From: Umbelopsis ramanniana AG
Lineage: Eukaryota > Mucoromycota > Umbelopsidomycetes > Umbelopsidales > Umbelopsidaceae
Assembly: GCF_025399195.1 (NCBI RefSeq)
Contig: NW_026252107.1
Coordinates: forward strand, 264,167-328,166
Length of the DNA: 64,000 bases
Reading direction: 5' to 3'
Shown: piece by piece, positions 10,916 to 21,738 of the stretch
How the letters are laid out: every line of letters begins with the position of its first letter
Numbering within the stretch: position 1 is the stretch's first letter
Translations under genes and position numbers: made by a program
Notes under the pieces: generated by a model
The model's input: the letters and a program-made list of their open reading frames with translations, nothing else
Told to the model about the DNA's origin: nothing
Databases searched by the model: none

Positions 10916-13460
10916 AAATAGTGTTTGACACATAGTATTTTAAATTGTTACAAAAAAATCCGCAACTTGCTGTTTTATACTCCCCACTTACTTATTTTTC
11001 TGTTCTCGTTGATGGTGTTGGTTCATGGAGGGGATGTGATCAGTTTAATGAATGGTGCAAGCAATTGCGATGATAGGAGGAAGAGCTACACATTTGCAGC
11101 AGTTTCATCTGATTGCTTGATGATATGGTTTCCTTTCTTTTCGTCAGATCAGTAAGGCTTATATTGTTACTTTATTTTCTTCATCATGCATTGTTCAAAG
11201 TCTTCTAATAATCGCAAGTGAAACCAAAAACTGAGCTCAGCCAAGCTGCACTTTACTTAGCTCAACAGCCTGACCTGATGACATTGAAATGGGAGGACGG
11301 ACAAATCCTGTGGTGCTTGCATCATGACAAGTCCATTATTAAACAATTCGTTTCACGAATAAAATCTTCAATTGGCACAGCAATCTTCCAGTTGACATCT
11401 CCTGCTCCAAGGAACATAATTGCAGGCTACAGAGTTTGGTTAGACATACTTCCGAGGGCTAGCGGAAATCCATTTTGTCCACACTATACCTTGAGTTCCG
11501 TGATAGCCTTTGAAAGGATAATGGGTATCTTTTGGTTCATACCTGATTTACCGAAACTCAGAAAGACGACATATTTTGTGTATTGAGTTATACATAAATC
11601 TCTTACCCATTGGACAAACACCATTGTTGTCGTACCCAGTCAATGCAAAGGAGTTCTAGATCAATGCAAGTCATCAGTTTTGCGCTTGATCCCCCAACGC
11701 ATTGGTTTAATTCATTCATACCTCTGCGCTTGTCAATCTAAAATTATATTTCTTTTTTGATATGCTATTGTCGGTTAGCTCGCGGACCTTGTCTATCATT
11801 TTGCTGGTATTGATTGACGTTATGTATTGCGTGATAACACAATAGTATTTGGAGTTACCGGCATCTGCATCACAGGATATTGGTACATATTCTCAGTACC
11901 TCTTTCTTATAATCGCTGACATAAAAGATGATGTAATTTACCTGTAAAATCGTTATGTTCGCAACGCGTGTTTTCGAATACAACACTCTTGCAGAGACTG
12001 GCCACTGATGTTTGTAATTTGTAACTGGAAAATTCGGATCAATTTAGGTCCTGCTTAACAATTTGTAAGGCCATTTGAAGCTTACGCTCGTCGATTCAAT
12101 GACCACTCGTAGTAGTCAGGTTCAACCTCATAGTATCTGCACATGTCAGCTAGCGTTGATGTTTGACATGCTTGGTAGACCTGATTCATTAAAATTAATG
12201 CCCGCCCCAGATAGAGAAAATAACTTCACAAACAAGCATATCAAAGGGAAGGAGTACCAACATGCTGTACAATTCTCGGCGCATGTCCTGGAAGATTTTC
12301 TGATTTTGCCTTTTTCCTAAATCTCTTTTCATAAATGTCTTGCCAGAGAGGATTTGCATACAGCTGATCCACGTCGTTGGTTAATGTCTGCAAGGAATTC
12401 GTGTGAGAAGTCTGACAGCTTGACGTCGCGTGAACAGTGCCGGTTTAAAGCCGTACCTGGATAGCGTCTTGCAAAGATAGATCGAGATCGCAGACCAACA
12501 TGAGTGTGTACTTCGTGATATAACAAGCCAGTAAGTGATAGCGGGCATTACTCGAAAAAATAAATTTGGTGACGGTCAAACATGAGAGACCTCCCTCCCT
12601 TCGCTGTACTCATGGAAGCAGACAGCCCTATGGTGTACGCATAATTGTACCTTAAAGCAAGGATAGTCTGAAAAATAGCATATGCGAGAGTAAAAGTTTC
12701 TTGCGCTACATTAATGTAGTATATGGCATAAAAGAAGAACCGCACAATGTATTCCGTATCTCCAAAAACATCTAATCTTCTTGATTCTGCTTTCTATTAA
12801 CTTGCATAATATCCTCAGCCAAATCGCTAAGGTCGATTAGCTCCTATTCTGTACTCAAGTGAATTATGTCTGAATATCAGATGTGATAAGTCAGTATTAC
12901 ATGGTGCATGAAATGCAACAAGCTGTACTTCGGCAAGTGTTACTATCTTGACACAAAGGCATACTGATTGAATTCCACAATTCCAGGTAAAGAAACACAT
13001 TCACATCGGGCCGCATTCACCGAATATGCATTTTATTCTGTGAAACTAACGATCGCCGTCTATTGTACAAATTGGCGCATTGATGGGCACTTCAATATGA
13101 TTCAGTTGTCAGTTTGTCACACACTTACAATGTGCGACATCAGTTAATTTGTGTAATAACTAACGCGCGATCATTAAAAACCAGATATTAAGGGTGAATT
13201 TAATTCTGTGTCAGACAATAATAAAAATACTTACTGTGTAAACTTTCGAAGGTTTGAAAGAAGCTCTACACTGTAGTATGACTAGAGTAGAAGTTCGGCA
13301 CATACGACTACCTGCAAACTAGGTCCAACTAACATGGTCTTGTTGAGGAAAAGATGTACTCTGGCATTAATGGCTTTCCCTAGATGCGGAGCAATGCGAA
13401 GGAAAGGCTTTTATATGAGCTTGGTTACATCATTAACGTGTGAAACGAAAGCAGGGCTTT
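10916..13460. other. Long intergenic region (about 2.5 kb), no confident gene
   Basis: No domain-bearing or spliceable coding pattern was found. The longest open stretch is 11218-11586 on the plus strand (about 120 codons, beginning with GTG, containing WEDGQILWCLHHDKS). It has protein-like composition but no ATG and no recognised family, so it may be a relic. No tRNA was recognised by eye. Confidence 0.4.
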
Positions 13461-13464
13461 TGCT

Positions 13465-13472
13465 TATATAAC
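13465..13472 (+). promoter_or_regulatory. TATA box of the secreted DUF3472-like gene
   Basis: TATATAAC lies 67-74 bases before the ATG at 13539, followed by a short A/T-rich leader. This fits a strongly regulated secreted-protein gene. Confidence 0.5.
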
Positions 13473-13538
13473 AAGTATGAATTTTTGTGAATCACCTATT
13501 GGAATATCAAATTTCAACTTCCAACTCAAAGTACCGAA

Positions 13539-14573
13539 ATGAAATTGACTGCTGCTTTAGCCCTCTCTATACTAGCTGAGACCGTATACGGCGTTGCTGA
13601 TCATTTATGGTATCATACAGATCTTTCGAATGTCACTGACTGGTACAACGAAGTGAATGTCGTTCCTGGTGCCGAGCCAATAAGCACCTACTTTATGACC
13701 AATGGATTTACAGGAGGCTACTTCGGCATTCAGCACAATACAGAAGGAAAAACTGGCAAGACTGTTCTCTTTTCCGTTTGGGTAAGATTTTTTTTTTTGT
13801 ACATTTAGTAATTTCTACGTTGTGTGGCTTTTAATCATATAACGTTCATTTAGGATGCTGATGATGGTACCAAAACAACCCAACAGTATTGCGGTAACCT
13901 TTCACGCTGCTCTACCTTCGGAGGAGAAGGAACTGGACTGCATGCAAACTATGACTTCCAGTGGACTGCTGGGGTGACCTATGCTGCTCTTGTTCATGCT
14001 AAACCTCTCAACAATGGATACACCGAGATCTCTGGCTATTTCCAACATGAGAACAAGAATTGGTATCACTTGGCCACCTATCGCCGTAAAACCGAGTCTC
14101 CATATCTTACTGGTCTGTACTCATTTGTGGAGAATCCCAGTTCCTACCTAATCAATGAAACTAGAAGAGCTAACTATGGAAATCAATGGGCCAGAAGCTC
14201 TGCAAATAAGGCACAGGAACTAACAGTTGCCGACCTAACGCACACCTCTTTGGTCGACAGTGATCGATATGGCAGTGGTGCTAAAGGCACATCATTCTAC
14301 TTGTTCATCAATGGACCTAAAAACGACATACCATCCAAAACTACCATTACGAGAAAGGCTACTGGCGTTAAACCGGATTTCGATATGAAGGGAAGCAAAG
14401 GCAGTATCAAATCGACACAAAAATCTCAATCGAAGAGAAAGACCACCACCTCAAAGCATAAGAGCGGGAATAATCGAAGTGTTCACAAGAAGTCCAAGAC
14501 AACCACCACCAAGCACAAGAATCAGAGTACAAGAAAATCTACAAGAAAATCCACTCGCAAAACGAAAGAATAG
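13539..14573 (+). CDS. Secreted DUF3472-like protein with Lys/Thr/Ser-rich tail
   Basis: Two exons (13539-13781, 13854-14573) give 320 residues. A signal peptide (MKLTAALALSILAETVYG) is followed by a jelly-roll-like domain of the DUF3472 type: YFMTNGFTGGYFGIQHN, VLFSVWDADDG, and GGEGTGLHANYDFQWTAGVT. A second part contains WYHLATYRRKTESPYLTGLY. The last 75 residues are very basic (KSTRKSTRK-type repeats), likely flexible and able to bind polyanions or wall polymers. Family function is poorly known, with a carbohydrate-related role suspected. The TATA box and signal peptide support extracellular expression. The family assignment is from recognition by eye. Confidence 0.75.
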
Positions 14574-14918
14574 AATAAAGTGCAAGTGCCACTACATCAA
14601 AATAGTCGGCTCCCAGTAAAAGAAGCACCTTAGAGTAGCACCATCTTATGATGTGATAACTTGACTTTTATCTTTATTTTTCGTTTTCCTGACAGAGTAA
14701 AGCCGTTATTCGCTTTCCACTGCATTTTTGCTTGGGTTGAAGGTGCCTGAATTCAAATTGCTTAGGTTTTCGGGCGCTGAATTTTTTTTTTGGAATCGTG
14801 GCGGTAGCAGCTTTCCTTTACTGGCTGTAAATCTGTTCGCCGCCTGCAATACCATCTCTGCGAGATCCAACACTCATCACAAACGCCGATCGAAAGGATT
14901 TGATATCTTTTCGAGACG
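14574..14918. other. Intergenic region
   Basis: 3' end of the DUF3472-like gene and presumed promoter of the presenilin gene. Only short frames are open; no signal stands out. Confidence 0.5.
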
Positions 14919-17243
14919 ATGGCAACAGCCTTTTCATCACCCCGAGATGAAATAGAACTAAACAACACTGATCCTTCTCCACCCGCCAACTCCAAGTGCA
15001 ATGTCTGTCAAAAGCCGGCGTCGTTTATGTGCTCATCTTGCGGATTGAATGGTCCAAGGTACTGCTCAATCGACTGTCAGACACAAGGATGGAGGGAAGG
15101 TCATTATAGGTTGTGCAAAGGAAACGAACAAGCAAGGGCGACCGCAAGGAGTAGAACACCCAATACACAGACCGATAATACGGCCGACACAGCGGCGACT
15201 GACGTTGACGACGATACTTCGCTATCTAGAGTGCAGACGAGGAATTCTGGAATCTCAAGATTTGGAGCAGCACAAATCATCAATTCTAGACGTAAGAGGC
15301 CAATCATATGTGCCGTTTATAGGTTGAATTGAAACTGATATCGTTGTCGCTTATAGAACGCCGAGCATCACAGACAGCAGCCAATAACCAGGACGGTAAT
15401 ATACCAATGGTAGAACTACAGGCTGGAGAGACAGCTACCGACGCTCAGCTAGATGAAGAGGAGTATGCTGACGAGCTGCGATTCTATATCCGTCAAATTT
15501 ACCTGGTCATTCAGCCAGTAGTTATTTGCATCATCCTAAGTATCTTTTGGGTGAAGGTCTCATTCAGTGGTACTAGCGATTACGCTCCAGTTAGACCGTC
15601 TTATTCCATTGGTAGTTCTTCTGCATCGACTACTACAGGCACCAGTTCTTCATCCAGTGTCGTCAGCTCACTTACAACGGCCCTGGTCATCGTTGGGCAA
15701 ATTGTTGTTGTAACTGTTGCCATTGTATTTTTCTTCCGGAAAGGATGGATTAAGGTGGGTAAAAGCTTATATCAAATAATTGTGAGCCATTACTGACATT
15801 AGTATTCAATAGGTTCTAATTGGCTTTTTCATGATCGTTGTGTTGGGATTGTTAGGTTTTATGACCTATCTACTTCTCTTGTAAGTACATCATTTTGAAA
15901 TCTGAATGGATGAAGGTGCTGTGACTTGCTAACGTGATTGTGCCTTTAGAAATTTGATTCAAGTTTTCTTCATCCCACTGGATTACATTACTATGGTATT
16001 TGCATTATGGAACTTTGCTGTCGTCGGATTGATCTCCATTTTTTGGAAGGGTCCCTTGTGGTTGCAGCAAGCGTACCTCACCATCATGAGCTCCTTAATG
16101 GTATTTATTATGTGGATTTTTTTTTCTGACTTTCGATGTCGCAAATTAACGTTGTACGGTTACTGTAGGCATTTTCTCTAACCGGCTTGGAGGAGTGGAC
16201 AACTTGGATGTTGCTTGGACTGTTGGCTATTTGGGGTATGTCTTGTTATGGAGAGATGTAAACTTTACTTATATGGCATATGCTGACGCTCCATTTCTCT
16301 TCAACAGATCTGATAGCGGTATTATGTCCTTTTGGGCCGTTACGATTGCTCATTGAAAGTTCGCGAACTCAGCAACGTGAGGTGCCAGCATTATTGTATT
16401 CCGTCAATGCTGTATGGTTTATGGCCTCCATGGAAGATCACTTCCGAATTTCGAGATCGTTTCTTCCTCAGAATGGACATGTAATCGGTACAAATTGGAT
16501 ATTTGGTGGTTCAAGTCGAAATAGCTCAGCATCAAACTTACAAGAGCTTCAAGCGCAAGTAAATCGATCAAACGCACATACACCTGAGCCAGTGGCAGAC
16601 ACTAGTACCAACACTCAGTTTGGCCAGGCTCGTTCTGAATCTCCTGAACCTCTGAAGGAAGCACATACGATCCATAATTGGAGACACAGCTCAGGGCCAC
16701 AAGGTGCAGTCATCCGTGGCCCTCAAGATGGAAATGGCTTCACTCGTCTCCGTGGTGAGAGTGTCAATACCATCGAAATAAATTCGACGGATCATCATTT
16801 GGAAACAAACCCGACAACAACCTTAGAAACCGACACAGTTACCCCAAATCCTCAAAGAAGCGACAGCGATGAAACGCCGCCGGATGAAGAAGACGGTAAG
16901 CTTTAAGAAAGCCGTAATGCGAATGAATAGCTGGATGTCATATATTTACTTTATTCTGCTTTTAGCCGAACGCAGCGGCCTTAAGTTAGGTCTAGGAGAC
17001 TTTGTCTTTTACAGCGTACTCATTGCGAGAGCGGCAATGTACGACTGGATCACAACAGTGTGTTGTACAGTTGCAGTTCTCATGGGTCTGACAGCTACGA
17101 TCTTCTTACTGGTACTATGGAAAAAGGCATTACCAGCACTGCCCATCTCCATTGCCCTCGGTGTCATGTTTTACTTCGTCGCCAAGGCTGTACTGGTACC
17201 TTATGTTGGAGCTTTGTGCGTCCTTGGCATGGTTGCTGTATAG
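14919..17243 (+). CDS. Presenilin-type intramembrane aspartyl protease with N-terminal MYND zinc finger
   Basis: Seven exons (14919-15291, 15357-15754, 15813-15880, 15950-16100, 16169-16235, 16308-16895, 16966-17243) give 640 residues in a closed frame. Residues 27-66 form a complete MYND finger: Cys 27, 30, 38, 41, 49 and 53, His 62, Cys 66. After a disordered linker come presenilin transmembrane helices, starting near YIRQIYLVIQPVVICIILSI. Helix 6 has AIWDLIAVLCPFGPLRLLIE with catalytic Asp353. A long hydrophilic loop of about 150 residues follows, then GLGDFVFYSVLIARAA (catalytic Asp560) and PALP at 605-608. Presenilin is the catalytic subunit of gamma-secretase, cutting single-pass membrane proteins. 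Two oddities: the MYND fusion, and Trp in place of the usual Tyr before the helix-6 Asp. The linker intron at 15292-15356 keeps frame, so the finger and protease belong to one ORF by this model. Confidence 0.88.
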
Positions 17244-17386
17244 ATAATATTTTGTGATTTACATTGTTTTGTTCTGATACCCTTTGTAATCCTATTACTG
17301 CATACATTCATTAATATTTCATCGTCCCCACTGATATGGGCATACAAGTCATGTACAATTTTAATTGATCTTTTGGTTTTTTATTA

Positions 17387-18511
17387 TCATTGTTTGGAGT
17401 CGTTTACACCCGCATCTTTATAAAATTTGTACAATGCAGCGATTTCCTCAGTGTAAATCTCTTTATCTTCATCGTCTTTTGGAACCGGTGTTTCTAATAC
17501 CATTGGGATGCCATTTGTTCTCGGGTCGCGCATTATCGATTTGAAAGCATCCAAACCAATGAATCCTTTACCCAAATTTTCGTGTCGATCTCTATGAGAT
17601 CCTATATCAGTTTTTGAATCATTCAAATGCATTCCTTTCAGATACTTCAATCCAATTGTGTTATCGAACTCCTTGATAGTCTGGTTCCATGTATCAGTAG
17701 TTCGAATATCGTATCCTGCTGCAAACATATGACATGTATCCAGACATACTCCTACTCGCGTTTTGTCCTTCACCTGCTCGATGATGTTTTTCAAGTGTGC
17801 ATAGTCTCCGCCGATAGCTTTCCCGCCACCAGCCATGATCTCCAGGACACAGACAACCTCCGGAACTTCTTTGTGGACTTTGTTGATGGACCTTGCAATG
17901 GAACTACAACCCTCTTCAACAGAACAATTCCCTGTAGTACTTCCTGGGTGAAAATTGTACAGCTTAAGGCCGAGTGCGTGCGTACGCCGTATTTCGTCCA
18001 AAAAGCCTTCGTAAGATTTAGCACGCTTTTCTGGATCCGGGTTGGCCAGGTTGACTAAGTAACTGCCATGTACAAGGATGTGATCAGAGGTATAGCCATG
18101 CGTATCGCATTCTTGCATAAATCTTTCTTGTACATCTGATGGAGTTGGCTTGCATTCCCATCGACGCTGTGAGCGCACAAAAATTTGAAAAGCGTTCGCT
18201 CCAATAATCCGAGCATTGAGGACCGCCTTATCTATTCCGCCAGCAGTTGAAACATGCGCACCTATCCACTTGGCAGCACCAAGTACACGAGGGGCAAACG
18301 TCATATCTTCCTCTTTGGTTTTTTGTTTCCTACGACGTTTCGGAGACTGCTCGTTATGTGGTTCTGCACGGTCGTCGGTTGCGTCTTGCGTTACATTACC
18401 CTTCCTCTTCACAAGTTTCTTGCCAGGTGGAGTTGGTGCCGCTTTGCTTACCACAGCAGTATTTTTCTTTTGCTGCTGTTTGTTGTTTCTTGAGCGCTTT
18501 TTCAGATTCAC
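17387..18511 (-). CDS. apn1: AP endonuclease, endonuclease IV family (Apn1)
   Basis: A single long exon. A Lys/Arg-rich N-terminus (KKRSRNNKQQQKK, KKLVKRKG, KRRRKQK) looks like nuclear localisation signals. From about 18300 downward the TIM-barrel domain is complete: WIGAHVSTAGGIDKAV, NAFQIFVRSQRRWE, ILVHGSYLVNLANPDPEKR, LYNFHPGST, CVLEIMAGGGKAIGG, VGVCLDTCHMFAAGYD, GMHLNDSK, GSHRDRHENLGKGFIG and VLETP. The His, Glu and Asp zinc ligands of this trinuclear-Zn enzyme are present. It repairs abasic sites and 3'-blocked breaks. The frame begins without an ATG in the basic region (GTG at 18511). Either a short 5' exon supplies the start or translation begins at the internal ATG at 18304. It is convergent with the presenilin gene, 143 bases apart. 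Confidence 0.9.
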   Translation of the reverse strand: MNLKKRSRNNKQQQKKNTAVVSKAAPTPPGKKLVKRKGNVTQDATDDRAEPHNEQSPKRRRKQKTKEEDMTFAPRVLGAAKWIGAHVSTAGGIDKAVLNARIIGANAFQIFVRSQRRWECKPTPSDVQERFMQECDTHGYTSDHILVHGSYLVNLANPDPEKRAKSYEGFLDEIRRTHALGLKLYNFHPGSTTGNCSVEEGCSSIARSINKVHKEVPEVVCVLEIMAGGGKAIGGDYAHLKNIIEQVKDKTRVGVCLDTCHMFAAGYDIRTTDTWNQTIKEFDNTIGLKYLKGMHLNDSKTDIGSHRDRHENLGKGFIGLDAFKSIMRDPRTNGIPMVLETPVPKDDEDKEIYTEEIAALYKFYKDAGVNDSKQ

Positions 18512-19500
18512 TTTATTGATATGGCAATAGAAGAAGGTGCTAAGTGCTCAATGGTTGCGGATAAAAACGACGAAGGGCCTGTGAACGGGGAATGGCGCTT
18601 CGAACAACTGATAATGACAGTCACGCATTTGGCCAATCACGTACAATTCAGGCCGTGACGGGGATTTTAGCCATCCCATACCACAATGACAACCTCTTGC
18701 TATTGAGGAAGTCGGAGAAGCACAGCATGTGTCTGTAAAAGTTCAACTTTCTTACATCACCATTCAGCTATGGAAATAGAGCCTTTTTCTTAGATGTGGC
18801 ACCATATATCATTGGCGTCATCACATATTCGGGTAATCAGAAGAAGAAGAAAAAAACTACAGTACTTCAACAATTTTATCTGTTCTTCTTTGGATGTCTT
18901 GTTCGTAGCTTCTTGTTTTCTTTCATTTACGTAAAGTTGGTCATGAAATTTCCCACAGCAATGAGAGGATTGTGTGACTTCAACTGGTGCTTGGGTTGTA
19001 TTGTGCGGGGTAGATGCCAGAATTACTGGGGCCTTCCAACTCTACCTGCAATTTATGTAAATTGTAGTTACTGTCGTATTAAGCAAAATGGTAATAAAAA
19101 ATGATGAAGTCAAAAAAATGACTTGCAAATCAGCTACCTGTTATGATTATCACATTTTAAGAACCATAACATGAACATGTCCCTACAAGTGCGCTGGAAA
19201 TTTCAGTGACCACGTGGAGACGGGAAGCTTTCAATTTTCAGCAGTAAATGGAAGGTGTACCATCGGATATGAGAATGACTGTGAGAATTTATAACGAGGG
19301 TATCAGCGGAACCCCGCGGAAAGCACCACCTGCCCTACTCCAAGGTTGTACATTTAAATAACCCGCATAATTATGCAAGCTGGAAATCGTACAACTCCTC
19401 TTTAGACCTAACTAAGTGTAGCCAAGCTCTGGGAAACAATCATTAGCATAAAAGAATTGAAATCTTGGCCTGCTGTTACAGTCATCGACTGAATTTTGCA
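18512..19500. other. Intergenic region between apn1 and amylase
   Basis: Holds the apn1 5' region (possible missing 5' exon) and the amylase promoter, including TTTAAATA at 19353-19360, 141 bases before the amylase ATG. The 102-codon open frame at 18796-19104 is Lys/Phe-rich and shows no family signature. Confidence 0.45.
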
Positions 19501-20904
19501 ATGAAGTCAGTCTTATTTTTTTTTGCTAGCAGCCTTTTGCTGACGTTTTCAGACGCTGTTCTGGTACAAAAAAGAGCTCCTATTGCGTTGGCCACTACAG
19601 CTGCTGATTGGAAATCCCGTACTATCTATCAACTGTTGACTGACAGGTTTGCAAGGACTGATGGCTCTACAGATGCGTGCAGCAATCTATCCGGCTATTG
19701 TGGAGGAACTTATCAAGGTATCATCAACCACTTGGATTACATAGCTGGTATGGGTTTCGACGCCATTTGGATCTCTCCAATTCCCCAGAATTCTGACAAT
19801 GGCTATCACGGATACTGGGCCACGGACTTTGGTAGTTTGAATCCAAATTTTGGTACATCGCAAGATTTGATGGATTTGGTGAACGCTGCACATGACAAAA
19901 ACATCTTGGTCATGCTTGATGTGGTAGCAAATCATGCTGGCATACCGTCATCCAGTGGTGACTACACTGGATACACCTTTAATTCCGCAAGCCAATATCA
20001 CCCAAGTTGTGACATTGATTACAACAACCAAACATCTGTAGAGCAATGTTGGATCTCCGGTTTGCCTGATATCAACACGGAAGACAGCAATGTCGTGAAC
20101 GCTCTTTATAACGTGGTGGGCAACTGGACTTCCACATATGGTTTCGATGGTCTTCGCATTGATACGTTTAAACATGTTCGTAAAGATTTTTGGCCAGGAT
20201 ATATTTCTTCTGCGAACGTCTTTGCTACCGGTGAAGTTTTGTCAGGTGATGCCAGCTATGTTGGTCCTTATCAAGACTATGCTCCATCTCTAATCAATTA
20301 TCCGCTGTACTATCCTATCAACAATGCATTTGTATCCAAGCAAGCAATGTCTGCTTTAACGAATCAAATAACCGCGAACCAAAACAACTTCAAGGATATT
20401 AGTGTCCTTACAACATTTGTTGACAATCACGATAATGTGAGATTCTTGAGTCAAACCTCTGACACGTCGCTGTTTAAGAATGCACTTGCCTTTATTATGA
20501 TGACAGAAGGTATTCCAGTGTATTATTATGGCTCTGAACAAGGCTTCACTGGTGGATCTGATCCTGCTAATCGAGAGACGCTTTGGTCTTCATCATACGA
20601 TACATCAAGCGATCTTTACAAGTTCACTGCGAAGCTTATCAAAGATGGTCGTCAGAAAGCAAACGGTACTGTAATTACTGATGTGGATGTTCAAGATAGT
20701 ATATACGCATTCACTCGTGGAAGTGTTCTTGTAGTTCTAAATAATCAGGGTAGTAGCGCTACAAACTCCATCTCTGTCAAAGTTGGCGCTGGTATTTCTG
20801 ATGGGACAAAACTAACAGATATATTCACCAACACTACTGTAACTGTGTCTGGAGGATCAATTACATACAATCTTCAAAATGGTTTACCCTCAATATTTAT
20901 GTAG
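19501..20904 (+). CDS. Secreted alpha-amylase (GH13)
   Basis: Intronless, 467 residues from ATG 19501; the frame extends upstream to a TTG, but the signal peptide starts here (MKSVLFFFASSLLLTFSDA). A VQKRAP dibasic site suggests propeptide cleavage. All GH13 regions are present: DVVANHAG (I), DGLRIDTFKH (II, nucleophile Asp221), TGEVLSGD (III, acid/base Glu245) and FVDNHDN (IV, Asp308), plus GYHGYWATDF and a Greek-key C-terminal domain ending GLPSIFM. It resembles Taka-amylase-type fungal enzymes. It hydrolyses alpha-1,4 bonds in starch outside the cell. No starch-binding domain is attached. The lack of introns, unlike most neighbours, is noticeable but not in itself evidence of transfer. Confidence 0.95.
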   Translation: MKSVLFFFASSLLLTFSDAVLVQKRAPIALATTAADWKSRTIYQLLTDRFARTDGSTDACSNLSGYCGGTYQGIINHLDYIAGMGFDAIWISPIPQNSDNGYHGYWATDFGSLNPNFGTSQDLMDLVNAAHDKNILVMLDVVANHAGIPSSSGDYTGYTFNSASQYHPSCDIDYNNQTSVEQCWISGLPDINTEDSNVVNALYNVVGNWTSTYGFDGLRIDTFKHVRKDFWPGYISSANVFATGEVLSGDASYVGPYQDYAPSLINYPLYYPINNAFVSKQAMSALTNQITANQNNFKDISVLTTFVDNHDNVRFLSQTSDTSLFKNALAFIMMTEGIPVYYYGSEQGFTGGSDPANRETLWSSSYDTSSDLYKFTAKLIKDGRQKANGTVITDVDVQDSIYAFTRGSVLVVLNNQGSSATNSISVKVGAGISDGTKLTDIFTNTTVTVSGGSITYNLQNGLPSIFM

Positions 20905-21020
20905 CGTATAATAAAAAAGCTAATAAATTACAAATGTTATTTATTTTTATGCGAATTTGTACAACTTTCTAGAATACATAAAGGCTGAGAGAAGGGCCGC
21001 TTCTAATGCTTTAAATGGCA

Positions 21021-21182
21021 TTACATGCGATTGATTGGACTGTGTTGCATGGGGTAAGGAGGAAAGAAGACATGAGGAGTGGCTTTCTTTGCTTGCTTTG
21101 TGCTTGCAGTCTTGGTGGAAGAGGCAGAAGTACCAGATGTAGAGCTTGCAGAGGATTTTGAAGAGTGCTTGAAGAAAGGCAT
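21021..21182 (-). CDS. Small 53-residue hypothetical protein
   Basis: A minus-strand ORF starts at ATG 21182 and stops at 21023-21021. The product is Ser/Thr/Lys-rich at the N-terminus (MPFFKHSSKSSASS) and ends with an aromatic/Pro segment, TPHVFFPPYPMQHSPINRM. A TATATAAT-type box sits about 75 bases upstream on the same strand. The ORF is below usual length cut-offs. The combination of promoter, Kozak-like start (GCCATGCC-like context is absent, but A/G-rich) and non-random C-terminus supports a real gene. No function is recognisable. Confidence 0.45.
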   Translation of the reverse strand: MPFFKHSSKSSASSTSGTSASSTKTASTKQAKKATPHVFFPPYPMQHSPINRM

Positions 21183-21738
21183 GTTCTTTATAGTGTGTAA
21201 GATTTGTTTTCGATGGATGGAATGCTATTCCAAAGGTTGATGACCATAGCCATTATATAATATTCCTCGTCCGCCAAGTGCGTAGTACGTGCGCCTATGC
21301 CAACATGCTCGGCTACGTTTTAATCGCCGACAACTTGGCCCTTGGCATTTGGCATCGCCCCATGGTTACATACTACTGTCGAATCAAAACGGATCTATAC
21401 CGACCGTCTTGCGTAATATAGAGCCATGTATACACTCAAAGTCTATGATCTTTTGAAATGAGTATGTAATCCATGAAAAGTTGGGCCATAACATTAAAAA
21501 AAATCTTGTGATTCTTACCTAGTCAAGCCAAACTTTTAATAGCAAAAACCACAATCTATCATATTGTGGTCATTAAGAGAAGAGACTAACTAAGAAGAAA
21601 CAAAGCTTAAACCACAAGGGCCTCCTTGGTGCCAAACCGTTTCCAGCACGTAAGGCCATTTGAACAACGTACCGCAATTCGTTTGATGAATTTTTTTATT
21701 CTATGTAAATTTTTATGCTCGGCATTTGATACCACTTA
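21183..21738. other. Intergenic region with TATA box of the small gene
   Basis: Contains TATATAA on the minus strand at 21254-21260, upstream of the 53-codon gene. The remainder is AT-rich with short Mu-like A/T runs and no gene. Confidence 0.45.

Noticed and set aside
10916-13460. A gene covering the 120-codon frame at 11218-11586
   Set aside because: No ATG, no domain and no splice partner; kept only as a note in the intergenic entry.
18796-19104. A 102-codon ORF upstream of the amylase gene
   Set aside because: Lys- and Phe-rich composition from A/T runs, no conserved motif, and it lies in the probable amylase promoter region.
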